Shown here piece by piece: positions 1 to 5,886 of a stretch of 6,552 nt of DNA. Source of the stretch: an uncultured Oscillospiraceae bacterium (GTDB lineage Bacteria > Bacillota > Clostridia > UBA1381); assembly GCA_945876665.1 (NCBI GenBank), contig CAMCPC010000071.1, positions 1 through 6,552 of the forward strand, written 5' to 3'. Position numbers and translations under genes: made by a program. Below the pieces are notes generated by a model. It had not been told where the DNA came from. It did not search any database and saw nothing but the letters and a program-made list of their open reading frames with translations. Within the stretch, counting starts at the first letter, position 1. Every line of letters begins with the position of its first letter.

Positions 1-445
1 TTGTCATAATAGCCATGTTAAGTACAACGTAGATACTGTCTGTAAGCTCGATACCGATTTTTGAGAATGGTGAACCTACAGGACCCATTGAATAAGGGAT
101 TACGTACATTGTTCTGCCCTTCATTGAACCATTGTAAAGAGCCTTCAATTTCGCATACATTTCGTCCGGAGCCATCCAGTTATTGATTGGACCTGCTTCT
201 TCCTCTGTAGGAGTACAAATAAATGTTCTGTCCTCTACACGAGCAACGTCATTTTCAGCTGTTCTGTGATAGTAGCAGCCAGGAAGCTTTTCTTCGTTAA
301 GCTTAATCATTTCGCCTGTTGCAACTGCTTCTTCTCTGAGAGCGTCAAGCTGCTCTTCGCTTCCGTCAATCCAAACAATTTTGTCCGGCTGACACATAGC
401 TGACATTTCGTCAAGCCATGCAAGAACTGTCTTGTTTTCTGTCAT
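1..445 (-). CDS. pckG: GTP-dependent phosphoenolpyruvate carboxykinase, N-terminal 148 residues (cut by window edge)
   Basis: This enzyme interconverts oxaloacetate plus GTP with phosphoenolpyruvate, GDP and CO2 in the cytoplasm, linking the C4 acids to gluconeogenesis. I translated the minus strand from the ATG at 445-443; the frame is open to the left edge. The N-terminus begins MTENKTVLAWLDEM. It is followed by blocks typical of the GTP class: CYYHRT, ARVEDRTFICTP, NNWMAPDEM, GSMKGRTMYVIPYSMGP and GIELTDSIYVV. These match the N-terminal lobe of GTP-type PEPCK and not the ATP-type (PckA) fold. The missing part should hold the P-loop, the metal site and the nucleotide-binding region, so catalytic completeness cannot be judged. 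Start choice is firm: a GGGAGGA ribosome site lies 8 nt upstream. Codons favour GCT/GCA, ACA and CTT more than the minus-strand array on the right does, as expected for a highly expressed gene. It is transcribed away from the DUF6062 gene and has its own promoter. Confidence 0.95.
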   Translation of the reverse strand, partial: MTENKTVLAWLDEMSAMCQPDKIVWIDGSEEQLDALREEAVATGEMIKLNEEKLPGCYYHRTAENDVARVEDRTFICTPTEEEAGPINNWMAPDEMYAKLKALYNGSMKGRTMYVIPYSMGPVGSPFSKIGIELTDSIYVVLNMAIMT

Positions 446-453
446 GGTAAAAA

Positions 454-460
454 TCCTCCC
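454..460 (-). promoter_or_regulatory. Ribosome binding site of pckG
   Basis: The minus strand reads GGGAGGA, ending 8 nt before the ATG at 445. This strong match to the 16S rRNA anti-SD sequence fixes the pckG start. Confidence 0.85.
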
Positions 461-478
461 ATACTTTCTAAATTTAAT

Positions 479-501
479 ACAGTGTTATTTAATAACATTG
501 T
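479..501. promoter_or_regulatory. Near-perfect 23-bp palindrome in the pckG leader, candidate operator
   Basis: The arms ACAnTGTTATT and AATAACAnTGT flank a single central base; 10 of 11 arm positions pair. The core (483-497) has a 7-1-7 layout. It lies about 26-48 nt downstream of the predicted pckG transcription start and before the ribosome site, where a bound repressor could block transcription. As RNA it would form only a weak AT-rich hairpin without room for a proper loop, so a protein-binding DNA site is the likelier reading. The 7-1-7 geometry resembles Fur/PerR-type boxes but the bases differ. The TGTTA/TAACA half sites recall Rex operators, but the centre is one base too short. The regulator is unknown. 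Confidence 0.5.
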
Positions 502-533
502 TTCCAAATCTTTTGTCTTTTGCAGACAATTGT

Positions 534-562
534 ATTATAGCATATTTTTTATTGTTTTTAAA
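534..562 (-). promoter_or_regulatory. Probable sigma-A promoter of pckG
   Basis: On the minus strand a perfect TATAAT (539-534) is preceded by TGC, giving an extended -10 element (TGCTATAAT). Seventeen bases further upstream is TTTAAA (562-557), a weak -35 with 4 of 6 consensus bases. Transcription would begin near 527, leaving an untranslated leader of about 80 nt that contains the palindrome at 479-501. The assignment rests on sequence match and spacing only. Confidence 0.65.
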
Positions 563-715
563 GAAGTTATGCCAAAAAAAATTATTTTTATGTATTTTAA
601 TTAGTTTATATATAAATATTGAGTCAAAAAATGTGTAGTTTTTCAAAATTTCCACAAAAATATGTTATATTGGGGCAATTTTTTATAAAACATACCATAT
701 ATTGTACTGTTTATC

Positions 716-744
716 TTGAAAGAAAACAATGTGAATGGTATAAT
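716..744 (+). promoter_or_regulatory. Sigma-A promoter of the DUF6062 gene
   Basis: TTGAAA (716-721) and a perfect TATAAT (739-744) are separated by exactly 17 bp, and TGG before the -10 gives an extended element (TGGTATAAT). Transcription should start near 750, giving a leader of only about 15 nt before the TTG start. An upstream start in the same frame at 619 would lie ahead of this promoter, which supports the shorter protein. Confidence 0.8.
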
Positions 745-753
745 GATATACAT

Positions 754-759
754 GAGGTG
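754..759 (+). promoter_or_regulatory. Ribosome binding site that sets the TTG start of the DUF6062 gene
   Basis: GAGGTG ends 6 nt before the TTG at 766-768. No comparable site precedes the in-frame ATG at 619, so this site decides the start. Confidence 0.8.
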
Positions 760-765
760 ATTATT

Positions 766-1518
766 TTGAAGGAACAAATATACACAATTCCCGTGAACGA
801 AGCATACGATACTGACTGTGAATGTCCTTTGTGCTTCCTTGAAAAAAAACTTGAGCGTGAAACGCTTGACTATACGCTCGGCGCGGCAATGATGGAGCCT
901 GATTTTCGCGAAAATTCCAACAAGGAGGGCTTTTGCAATAAACATTTTTCAATGCTGTTTGATATGCAGAGCAAGCTTGCGCTCTCTCTTGTGCTGGACA
1001 CGCACCTTGAAGAAATAAGAAAAAAACTTGACGCGCTTTCAAAGTCTTCAAAGGCTCTCAAAAGCGCAAAGGGCGGATTGTTTAAAAAGACAGGCGCGGC
1101 AGAGTTTACGGCTTCTCTTTCCTCGCAGCTTGACAATATCTCCGACGGCTGTGTTGTATGTTCAAAAATTAATCATACTATGGAGCGTTATGCCGATGTG
1201 CTTTTATATATGTGGGCAAATGACGAAAAGTTCAAGGAAAAGTTTGACAAATCAAAGGGACTATGCCTAAAGCACATGAAGCTGCTTACGGATACAGCGC
1301 CCAAGTCGCTTAAGGACGCGCAGGCGGCGCAGTTTCTTTCATCCATGTTTGACAAACAAAAGGCGGAGCTTACACGAATCCAGGAGGATATACATAAATT
1401 CACACTGAAATTTGACTACCGCAACAAGGACATGGAATGGGGCACGGCGCAGGACGCACCCATAAGAACGCTTGAAAAAATCTCCGGATTTATAAAAAAT
1501 GATTTTGACCAAAAATGA
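766..1518 (+). CDS. DUF6062 family protein with two CxxC...CxKH motifs
   Basis: This 250-residue soluble protein has no signal peptide or membrane segment and is probably cytoplasmic. I recognise it as DUF6062 from the start KEQIYTIPVNEA, the block CECPLCFLEKKLE and the C-terminal KFDYRNKDMEWG; the function is unknown. It contains two similar units: C20xxC23 followed by C57xKH60 (33 residues between), and C129xxC132 followed by C167xKH170 (34 between). Each could supply a Cys3-His zinc site; this is inference. The linker (about 85-125) is rich in Lys and Ser and probably helical or flexible. The start is TTG, supported by GAGGTG 6 nt upstream and by a promoter just before it; the frame stays open to an ATG at 619, but that part is AT-rich and unlike the family. 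The gene appears monocistronic, diverges from pckG, and its last 103 nt overlap the minus-strand neighbour tail to tail. Confidence 0.85.
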   Translation: MKEQIYTIPVNEAYDTDCECPLCFLEKKLERETLDYTLGAAMMEPDFRENSNKEGFCNKHFSMLFDMQSKLALSLVLDTHLEEIRKKLDALSKSSKALKSAKGGLFKKTGAAEFTASLSSQLDNISDGCVVCSKINHTMERYADVLLYMWANDEKFKEKFDKSKGLCLKHMKLLTDTAPKSLKDAQAAQFLSSMFDKQKAELTRIQEDIHKFTLKFDYRNKDMEWGTAQDAPIRTLEKISGFIKNDFDQK

Positions 1519-3047
1519 CAGGGGCACACCCACTCCCCTACGGAGTCGGCTGTTATAACGTTTCTGTTGCCCGCAAAATCTGACATATACAGTCTTTTGC
1601 TGTATGCGTCCGTAAAATATAATGTGTTGCCGATAACGTCAAAATCATCAACATCTTTATCATATATTTTCGTCAAATCACTTGCGTCAAGGCTTCCTGT
1701 ATACAGTCCGTCATATGACGAGAACAACCGTCCGTCAAATACCTTTACCGTATCCGCATAACACACATAGGTGTCGTTGCTACCGTCAAGATTTACCCTG
1801 TACACCTCCGCGCGCATAGGATTCTTATAATAAATTATATCTCCGAATTGAGCAAGCACCTCAATATCAATCCATGACGGATCGCCCTCATGAACAAGAT
1901 GGTTATCTGAGCCATCAATATTTACGCAGTAAATATCCTGTCCGCCTTCAGGCTTTACATACACAATTTTGTCATCACGCACCTGATTTTTACAAATCAG
2001 TGAATTTGACTGTGTAAGTGTCTGTATATTCGTTCCGTCAAGGTTCATACGCATAATATTTCCGTACCACATACCGTTTTCAAGAATCATATAATCACCG
2101 AAAAACATACAGTTGAACGGATACAGCTTTGCAACGGAGCTGTCGCCAACGTCAATTATATTTACGGCTGTTCCGTCCTTCGTGACACTGTACATTCTGT
2201 TGTCATTTTCAAGATTGAAATATATGTAATCCCTGTACTTTTCGGGATATTTTACGGAATTATCCGTAAGACGTTCAGTCTCTTTGCTGTCAAGGTTCAT
2301 ACGGTAAAGCACTCCGCTTTTTCTGCCGTTTCCGTCAAGCTCCTGATAATACAAATATCCGTCATCAACAGCTATTTTATTAACAGCCTTATCAATAAGA
2401 AGCTCCTCGCCTGTTTCGTCGTTTGCTCTGTAAAGATAATTGCTGTTCTTATCCAGATAATATACACTGCCGTCATACATTTCAAGGTCATATACGCTTC
2501 TGTCGGATAATTTGTGTCTGTCAAGACCGTTCTTTCCTACCGCATAAAGCTTCTGAAAGTCGGAATCTGACGCGTAATACATGACACCGGTGACACTTCT
2601 TCTGCTGTCTATAACTACCCTGTTGTTTTCGCCGTCCCACGAAACGGTTGTTCCGAGCGTTTCTGATACGGCTCTTACAGGTACATAAGTAAAATCATTT
2701 ATAATCCTTGCAGGCACGTCAAGCTGTATTTCGTCCACCCATATGGCGTCGCCGTCTGAATTATACACTCCCGTATTCATAATATTGCTGTCAACCGTCA
2801 GTCCCATAAACTCGTCGCCGCGCGCGGCATAAACAGTTCTTTCCGCGCCGTTCCATGACACCTCAACGCCCAACGCCTCAAATATGGCACGCATAGGCAC
2901 AAGCACGCGCTCGTCAATATTTACGGGAGTTGCCTCACACTCCAGCTTTTCGCCATCTATATATATTTCCACATTTTCAGCCGCATATGTCTGCGCGCCA
3001 AACGCAATAACTGCGCCGGCTATAAGCGGCAGAATTAGTCTTTTCAT
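1416..3047 (-). CDS. Secreted protein: copper amine oxidase N-terminal stalk domain plus DUF5050-like beta-propeller, with an anomalous C-terminus
   Basis: This 543-residue protein starts with a signal peptide: KR, a hydrophobic stretch (4-18) and a likely cleavage after TYA at 22. Residues about 25-148 form a copper amine oxidase N-terminal domain with two repeats, RVLVPMRAIFEALGVEVSW (47-65) and FTYVPVRAVSETLGTTVSW (119-137). Despite the name, this domain is a common extracellular stalk in Clostridia and implies no amine oxidase activity. Residues about 152-505 contain roughly nine copies of an LYxxNLDG-like strand motif (clearest at 247, 331, 372 and 415), each about 40 residues apart, typical of DUF5050/YncE-like propellers. 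It probably acts outside the membrane in binding or envelope assembly; no ligand is predictable. The ATG overlaps the tmk stop by 1 nt (TAATG), and AAAGGAGA sits 7 nt upstream. Residues 511-543 are antisense to the DUF6062 gene, do not resemble the propeller, and probably reflect a lost or displaced stop codon. Confidence 0.85.
   Translation of the reverse strand: MKRLILPLIAGAVIAFGAQTYAAENVEIYIDGEKLECEATPVNIDERVLVPMRAIFEALGVEVSWNGAERTVYAARGDEFMGLTVDSNIMNTGVYNSDGDAIWVDEIQLDVPARIINDFTYVPVRAVSETLGTTVSWDGENNRVVIDSRRSVTGVMYYASDSDFQKLYAVGKNGLDRHKLSDRSVYDLEMYDGSVYYLDKNSNYLYRANDETGEELLIDKAVNKIAVDDGYLYYQELDGNGRKSGVLYRMNLDSKETERLTDNSVKYPEKYRDYIYFNLENDNRMYSVTKDGTAVNIIDVGDSSVAKLYPFNCMFFGDYMILENGMWYGNIMRMNLDGTNIQTLTQSNSLICKNQVRDDKIVYVKPEGGQDIYCVNIDGSDNHLVHEGDPSWIDIEVLAQFGDIIYYKNPMRAEVYRVNLDGSNDTYVCYADTVKVFDGRLFSSYDGLYTGSLDASDLTKIYDKDVDDFDVIGNTLYFTDAYSKRLYMSDFAGNRNVITADSVGEWVCPCHFWSKSFFINPEIFSSVLMGASCAVPHSMSLLR
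1511..1541 (-). terminator. Possible minus-strand intrinsic terminator or GC-rich palindromic element
   Basis: Read on the minus strand, AGGGG (1539-1535) and CCCCT (1524-1520) can pair around a 10-nt loop. The stem extends by two G-U pairs to 7 bp, and a run of five T (1515-1511) follows after a short gap. This could end the five-gene minus-strand transcript. Against it, the stem is short, the loop contains a competing GGG/CCC pair, and the upstream reading frame has not yet met a stop codon. Read on the plus strand the hairpin has no T run, so it does not serve as a terminator for the DUF6062 gene. Confidence 0.35.
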
Positions 3048-3718
3048 TATAAAATCTCCTTTATAATTGAATATATATCGTTATGAATATCCTCTACGCT
3101 CCGTATCTCTCCGTCTTTTACGCAAGAAACACGCTTCCAGTTAAATCTCTCTGCCACATACACAGCATTGTTGTAGCTTGTTTCAAGGTACGAAAAATCA
3201 CTTTCGTGAATGTCCTTTTTATCTGTGCCGTTGGACTTATTTGCTCTGTCCTTCATAAGCATTGCTCCGTATTCGGGCGGCATATCAAGAAATATCGTCA
3301 CATCAGGGCGCGGAAGTCCGTATATATTATGCTCAAGGTCGTCAAGCCATGTGAGAAACTTGTCCTTTTCGGCGCTGTTGTCAATTTTACTTGCCTGATG
3401 GATAAGGTTTGAGGAAACATATCTGTCAGCAAGAATAATCGTGCCGCTGTTATAGTCCTTTCCCCAATCGGTTCTGTAGGTAGCAAAGCGGTCTGCGGCA
3501 AAAAAGGTGGACGTGGCATACGCGTTTACGTCCGACGGCTTTTCGCCGAAATCACCGTCAAGATACATTTTCACAAGAGTTGACGAGGGATTGTCGTACG
3601 CAGGAAAGGAAACCGCCTTTATGTCCTTTCCGTCCTCAATAAGGCGCTTTTTCAAAAGCTGTGTCTGCGTCTGCTTTCCGCTTGCATCAACTCCGTCTAT
3701 CGCTATAAGTATACCCAT
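3047..3718 (-). CDS. tmk: Thymidylate kinase (dTMP kinase)
   Basis: This 223-residue cytoplasmic P-loop kinase converts dTMP plus ATP to dTDP plus ADP, the step before dTTP synthesis. The P-loop is GVDASGKQT (9-17). The block SFPAYDNPSSTLVKMYL (37-53) is in the substrate region, AADRFA (74-79) follows, and the catalytic DRY is at 98-100 followed by SSN. The lid region with DRANKS and KKDIHESDFSYLE spans about 157-179. Length is close to the family norm (about 205-225). The residue after the P-loop lysine is Gln rather than Ser/Thr; I recall the same feature in other clostridial homologues, so it is probably not inactivating. The ATG is 2 nt after the tagA stop, with AGGAG inside the end of tagA, and the stop overlaps the next gene's ATG by 1 nt. 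The position in the array indicates translational coupling on both sides. Confidence 0.95.
   Translation of the reverse strand: MGILIAIDGVDASGKQTQTQLLKKRLIEDGKDIKAVSFPAYDNPSSTLVKMYLDGDFGEKPSDVNAYATSTFFAADRFATYRTDWGKDYNSGTIILADRYVSSNLIHQASKIDNSAEKDKFLTWLDDLEHNIYGLPRPDVTIFLDMPPEYGAMLMKDRANKSNGTDKKDIHESDFSYLETSYNNAVYVAERFNWKRVSCVKDGEIRSVEDIHNDIYSIIKEIL
3055..3062 (-). promoter_or_regulatory. Ribosome binding site of the stalk/propeller gene inside tmk
   Basis: AAAGGAGA on the minus strand ends 7 nt before the ATG at 3047. It lies within the last codons of tmk, so the gene can be initiated by ribosomes finishing tmk. Confidence 0.8.
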
Positions 3719-3720
3719 GA

Positions 3721-4464
3721 CTACTCCTGATACTGTTTGTAATTCTTACCTTTTGTTATAACCGTTGCCGCAAACTTCGGCAGCTCCATCATTCTGCCTA
3801 TGCGCCACGGCTCCTTGCAAAGTCTGTAAAACCATTCCATGCCTGTCTTGCAGAAGATTTCCGGCGCTCTTTCCACGCGTCCGGCAAATACGTCAAGGCT
3901 GCCGCCTATTCCCATTGCCACGCGTACATTCAATTTGTCGCGGTTTCTGTCAATCCATTCCTCCTGCTTCGGAGCACCAAGACACACGAATACTATATCT
4001 GCGCCCGAATTGTTGATTTGTTCAACAATTTCATCTTCTTCCTCCGGTTTAAAATAACCGTTTCGCAAGCCTACAATGTTAAGCTCAGGATACTCCTTTA
4101 CAAGATTTTTCTTTGCCTCCTCAGCAACCCCCGGCTTACCGCCGAACAGAAACAGCTTATGATCGGTATAATTCATTTTCTGCAAAACCTGTCTTGCTAT
4201 ATCATATCCCGCCGCGCGCTCCTTGATAGGCTTTTTCAGTATCTTAGATGCGTGAACAACGCCTATGCCGTCAGCCGTCAGAAGCTCGGCACGGTTCAGC
4301 AAATCCGCAAATTCCGCATTTTTATAGGCGTGCATGATTATTTCTGAATTTGGTGTGAAAACCGCATGAAACTTATCCTCGTCAAGAAAACGCATTATGC
4401 AGTCCGCTGCCTCGGATATGTTCACCATATCCACATGCACTCCAAGTATATTGACCTTATCCAT
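3721..4464 (-). CDS. tagA: WecG/TagA/CpsF family glycosyltransferase (GT26), probable N-acetylmannosaminyltransferase
   Basis: Enzymes of this family add N-acetylmannosamine from UDP-ManNAc to undecaprenyl-diphosphate-GlcNAc, forming the linkage unit of wall teichoic acids or related polymers at the inner membrane face. The 247-residue length is typical. Visible blocks are FTPNSEI (36-42), LLTADGIGVV (61-70), KERAAGYD (81-88), LFGGKPG (106-112), LGAPKQEEW (162-170), GIGGSLDVFAGRVERAP (185-201) and GMEWFYRLCKEPWR (208-221). Thr37, Asp65 and Gln167, and the C-terminal arginines 214, 221 and 224, fall at the positions I recall as important for catalysis and membrane docking in the Thermoanaerobacter italicus TagA structure. 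It should therefore be active. The donor is assigned by family only; CpsF-like members use other sugars. AAAAGGAG lies 6 nt before the ATG. The gene follows citrate synthase by 16 nt and is coupled to tmk. No other wall-polymer genes are in the window. Confidence 0.92.
   Translation of the reverse strand: MDKVNILGVHVDMVNISEAADCIMRFLDEDKFHAVFTPNSEIIMHAYKNAEFADLLNRAELLTADGIGVVHASKILKKPIKERAAGYDIARQVLQKMNYTDHKLFLFGGKPGVAEEAKKNLVKEYPELNIVGLRNGYFKPEEEDEIVEQINNSGADIVFVCLGAPKQEEWIDRNRDKLNVRVAMGIGGSLDVFAGRVERAPEIFCKTGMEWFYRLCKEPWRIGRMMELPKFAATVITKGKNYKQYQE
3724..3728 (-). promoter_or_regulatory. Ribosome binding site of tmk inside tagA
   Basis: AGGAG on the minus strand ends 5 nt before the ATG at 3718 and lies in the last codons of tagA. 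The junction reads TAG-TC-ATG, consistent with re-initiation. Confidence 0.75.
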
Positions 4465-4470
4465 AAATTT

Positions 4471-4478
4471 CTCCTTTT
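4471..4478 (-). promoter_or_regulatory. Ribosome binding site of tagA
   Basis: AAAAGGAG on the minus strand ends 6 nt before the ATG at 4464, within the 16-nt gap after citrate synthase. The gap is too short to hold a terminator, and I see no promoter in it. Confidence 0.8.
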
Positions 4479-4480
4479 GT

Positions 4481-5845
4481 CTATCTGTTCTCTATCTTTA
4501 CATATTCATTGCTGTGCAGCATAGACTTGTATGCAGGTCTTATAATTCTGCCGCAGCCGATAACCTCTTCAATTCTGTGCGCACACCAACCGACAATTCT
4601 TGAAATTGCAAATAGCGGCGTGTACATTTCCTGCGGTATTCCAAGCATTTTGTAAACAAATCCCGAATACATATCAACATTTGCGCACATAACCTTAGAA
4701 TTATTCTTAACTTCAGCAAAAACACCCGGTGTAAGCTTTTCAATGTTGCAATACAGTCTGAATTCCTTTTCAAAATCGGGATTTTTCTTCACAAGTCCCT
4801 CTGCCTTTTCTTTAAGAAGAATACAGCGCGGGTCACTGTATGTATATATCGCATGACCCATACCGTAAATCAGTCCGCTGCCGTCAAAGGCTTCCTTTCT
4901 CAGGATTTTTGCAAGGTACGCCTTGACCTCGTCCTCATCGTCCCAATCCTTTACATGGCTCTTGATATCCTCTACCATGCCCATAACCTTTGCATTTGCA
5001 CCGCCGTGCTTCGGACCTTTAAGCGAGCCGATAGCCGCCGCAATAGCTGAATACGTGTCCGTATCGGACGATGAAACAACTCTTGTGGTGAATGCGGAGT
5101 TATTACCGCCGCCATGCTCCGCGTGTATCATAAGCAGCACGTCAAGCATTTCCGCTTCCTCGCGCGTATATTTGTTATCCGGACGAAGCATATACAGAAG
5201 ATTTTCCGCCGTTGAAAGATTCGGCTGCGGTGTATGCAGGTAAAGGCTGTTTCCGTCATGGTAATGGCTCTTTGCCTGATAGCCGTATGCCGCCATTACC
5301 GGAAGACGCGCAATAAGCTCTATTGACTGGCGCAGAATGTTGCCCGTTGTGATTTCATCGGGGTTAGGGTCATATGAATATGCCGCAAGAACACTTCTCG
5401 CCATTTTGTTCATTATATTTTTACTCGGCGCCTTAAGAATCATATCCTCCGCAAAGCCGTCAGGCAATGCCCTGAGATTTCCTATAAGACGTGAAAAATC
5501 CGAAAGTACCTTGCTGTCGGGCAGATGTCCGAACAAAAGCAAATATGCAACCTCTTCAAATCCAAATCTTTTCTCTTCTTCGCAGTTTCTTACAAGGTCG
5601 GTTATATCATAGCCGCGGTATCTCAGATGTCCCTCGGTGGGCAGCTTTTCACCGTCATCTATGTAGTAGCCTATAACGGCTCCCACTGATGTCAGTCCTG
5701 CCATTACGCCTGTTCCGTCCTCGTTTCTTAAGCCTCTTTTTACGCTGAACTGCTTAAAAAGCTCCTTCGGAAACGGCTGATAAACTCCCGCTGCCACCTT
5801 CTGAAATCTTTCCTGCAACCTCTCTCTTTCTTCATCTTTCAACAT
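4481..5845 (-). CDS. gltA: Citrate synthase
   Basis: It condenses oxaloacetate and acetyl-CoA to citrate in the cytoplasm, the entry to the oxidative TCA branch and to 2-oxoglutarate and glutamate synthesis. The protein is 454 residues from the ATG at 5845. Key blocks are RYRGYDI (76-82), HAEHGGGNNSAFTTRVVSS (241-259), GPKHGGAN with catalytic His280, GMGHAIYTYSDPR with His331 and substrate Arg340, and NVDMYSG with catalytic Asp391. These correspond to His274, His320, Arg329 and Asp375 of the pig enzyme, so the active site is complete. A methylcitrate synthase role cannot be excluded from sequence alone, but no prp genes are nearby. The frame continues 11 codons upstream to a TTG at 5878. I prefer ATG 5845 because GGAAAGGAAG lies about 10 nt upstream of it while nothing SD-like precedes the TTG. 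It lies 41 nt after the topoisomerase gene and 16 nt before tagA. Confidence 0.94.
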   Translation of the reverse strand: MLKDEERERLQERFQKVAAGVYQPFPKELFKQFSVKRGLRNEDGTGVMAGLTSVGAVIGYYIDDGEKLPTEGHLRYRGYDITDLVRNCEEEKRFGFEEVAYLLLFGHLPDSKVLSDFSRLIGNLRALPDGFAEDMILKAPSKNIMNKMARSVLAAYSYDPNPDEITTGNILRQSIELIARLPVMAAYGYQAKSHYHDGNSLYLHTPQPNLSTAENLLYMLRPDNKYTREEAEMLDVLLMIHAEHGGGNNSAFTTRVVSSSDTDTYSAIAAAIGSLKGPKHGGANAKVMGMVEDIKSHVKDWDDEDEVKAYLAKILRKEAFDGSGLIYGMGHAIYTYSDPRCILLKEKAEGLVKKNPDFEKEFRLYCNIEKLTPGVFAEVKNNSKVMCANVDMYSGFVYKMLGIPQEMYTPLFAISRIVGWCAHRIEEVIGCGRIIRPAYKSMLHSNEYVKIENR

Positions 5846-5855
5846 ATTTGCCACT

Positions 5856-5861
5856 TCCTTT
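5856..5861 (-). promoter_or_regulatory. Ribosome binding site that decides the citrate synthase start
   Basis: AAAGGA on the minus strand lies 10 nt before the ATG at 5845, slightly longer than ideal spacing. It supports the 454-residue form over the 465-residue form that would start at TTG 5878. Confidence 0.6.
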
Positions 5862-5886
5862 CCGCCCTGTTTTGCCAAGGCTAAAA

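Larger units (their letters stand above)
446..765. other. AT-rich divergent intergenic region between pckG and the DUF6062 gene
   Basis: This 320-nt spacer holds the pckG ribosome site, palindrome and promoter on its left side, and the promoter and ribosome site of the DUF6062 gene on its right side. The middle (about 563-715) is very AT-rich with A and T runs. I found no convincing small gene, RNA gene, riboswitch or terminator there. Plus-strand open frames crossing it have no ribosome site and low-complexity composition, so I do not call them genes. Confidence 0.7.

Noticed and set aside
479..501. Rex operator upstream of pckG
   Set aside because: Rex sites have TGTTA and TAACA separated by 6 bases in an even palindrome; here the separation is 5, so I list only an unassigned palindrome.
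432..638. Plus-strand open frame of 68 codons at the pckG start
   Set aside because: It overlaps pckG antisense and the spacer, is hydrophobic low-complexity sequence from AT-rich DNA, and has no ribosome site.
619..765. N-terminal extension of the DUF6062 gene to the ATG at 619
   Set aside because: It lies upstream of the promoter at 716-744, has no ribosome site, and encodes AT-driven sequence unlike the family.
643..1403. Several minus-strand and one shifted plus-strand open frame inside the DUF6062 gene
   Set aside because: They are shadows of the real gene, with no recognisable domain and no ribosome sites.
1520..1550. Intrinsic terminator of the DUF6062 gene on the plus strand
   Set aside because: No T run follows the hairpin on that strand.
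3083..3412. 109-codon plus-strand frame antisense to tmk
   Set aside because: tmk is clearly real and fully conserved; the antisense frame shows no family features.
4018..4347. 109-codon plus-strand frame antisense to tagA
   Set aside because: It is a shadow of tagA, whose motifs and residues are all intact.
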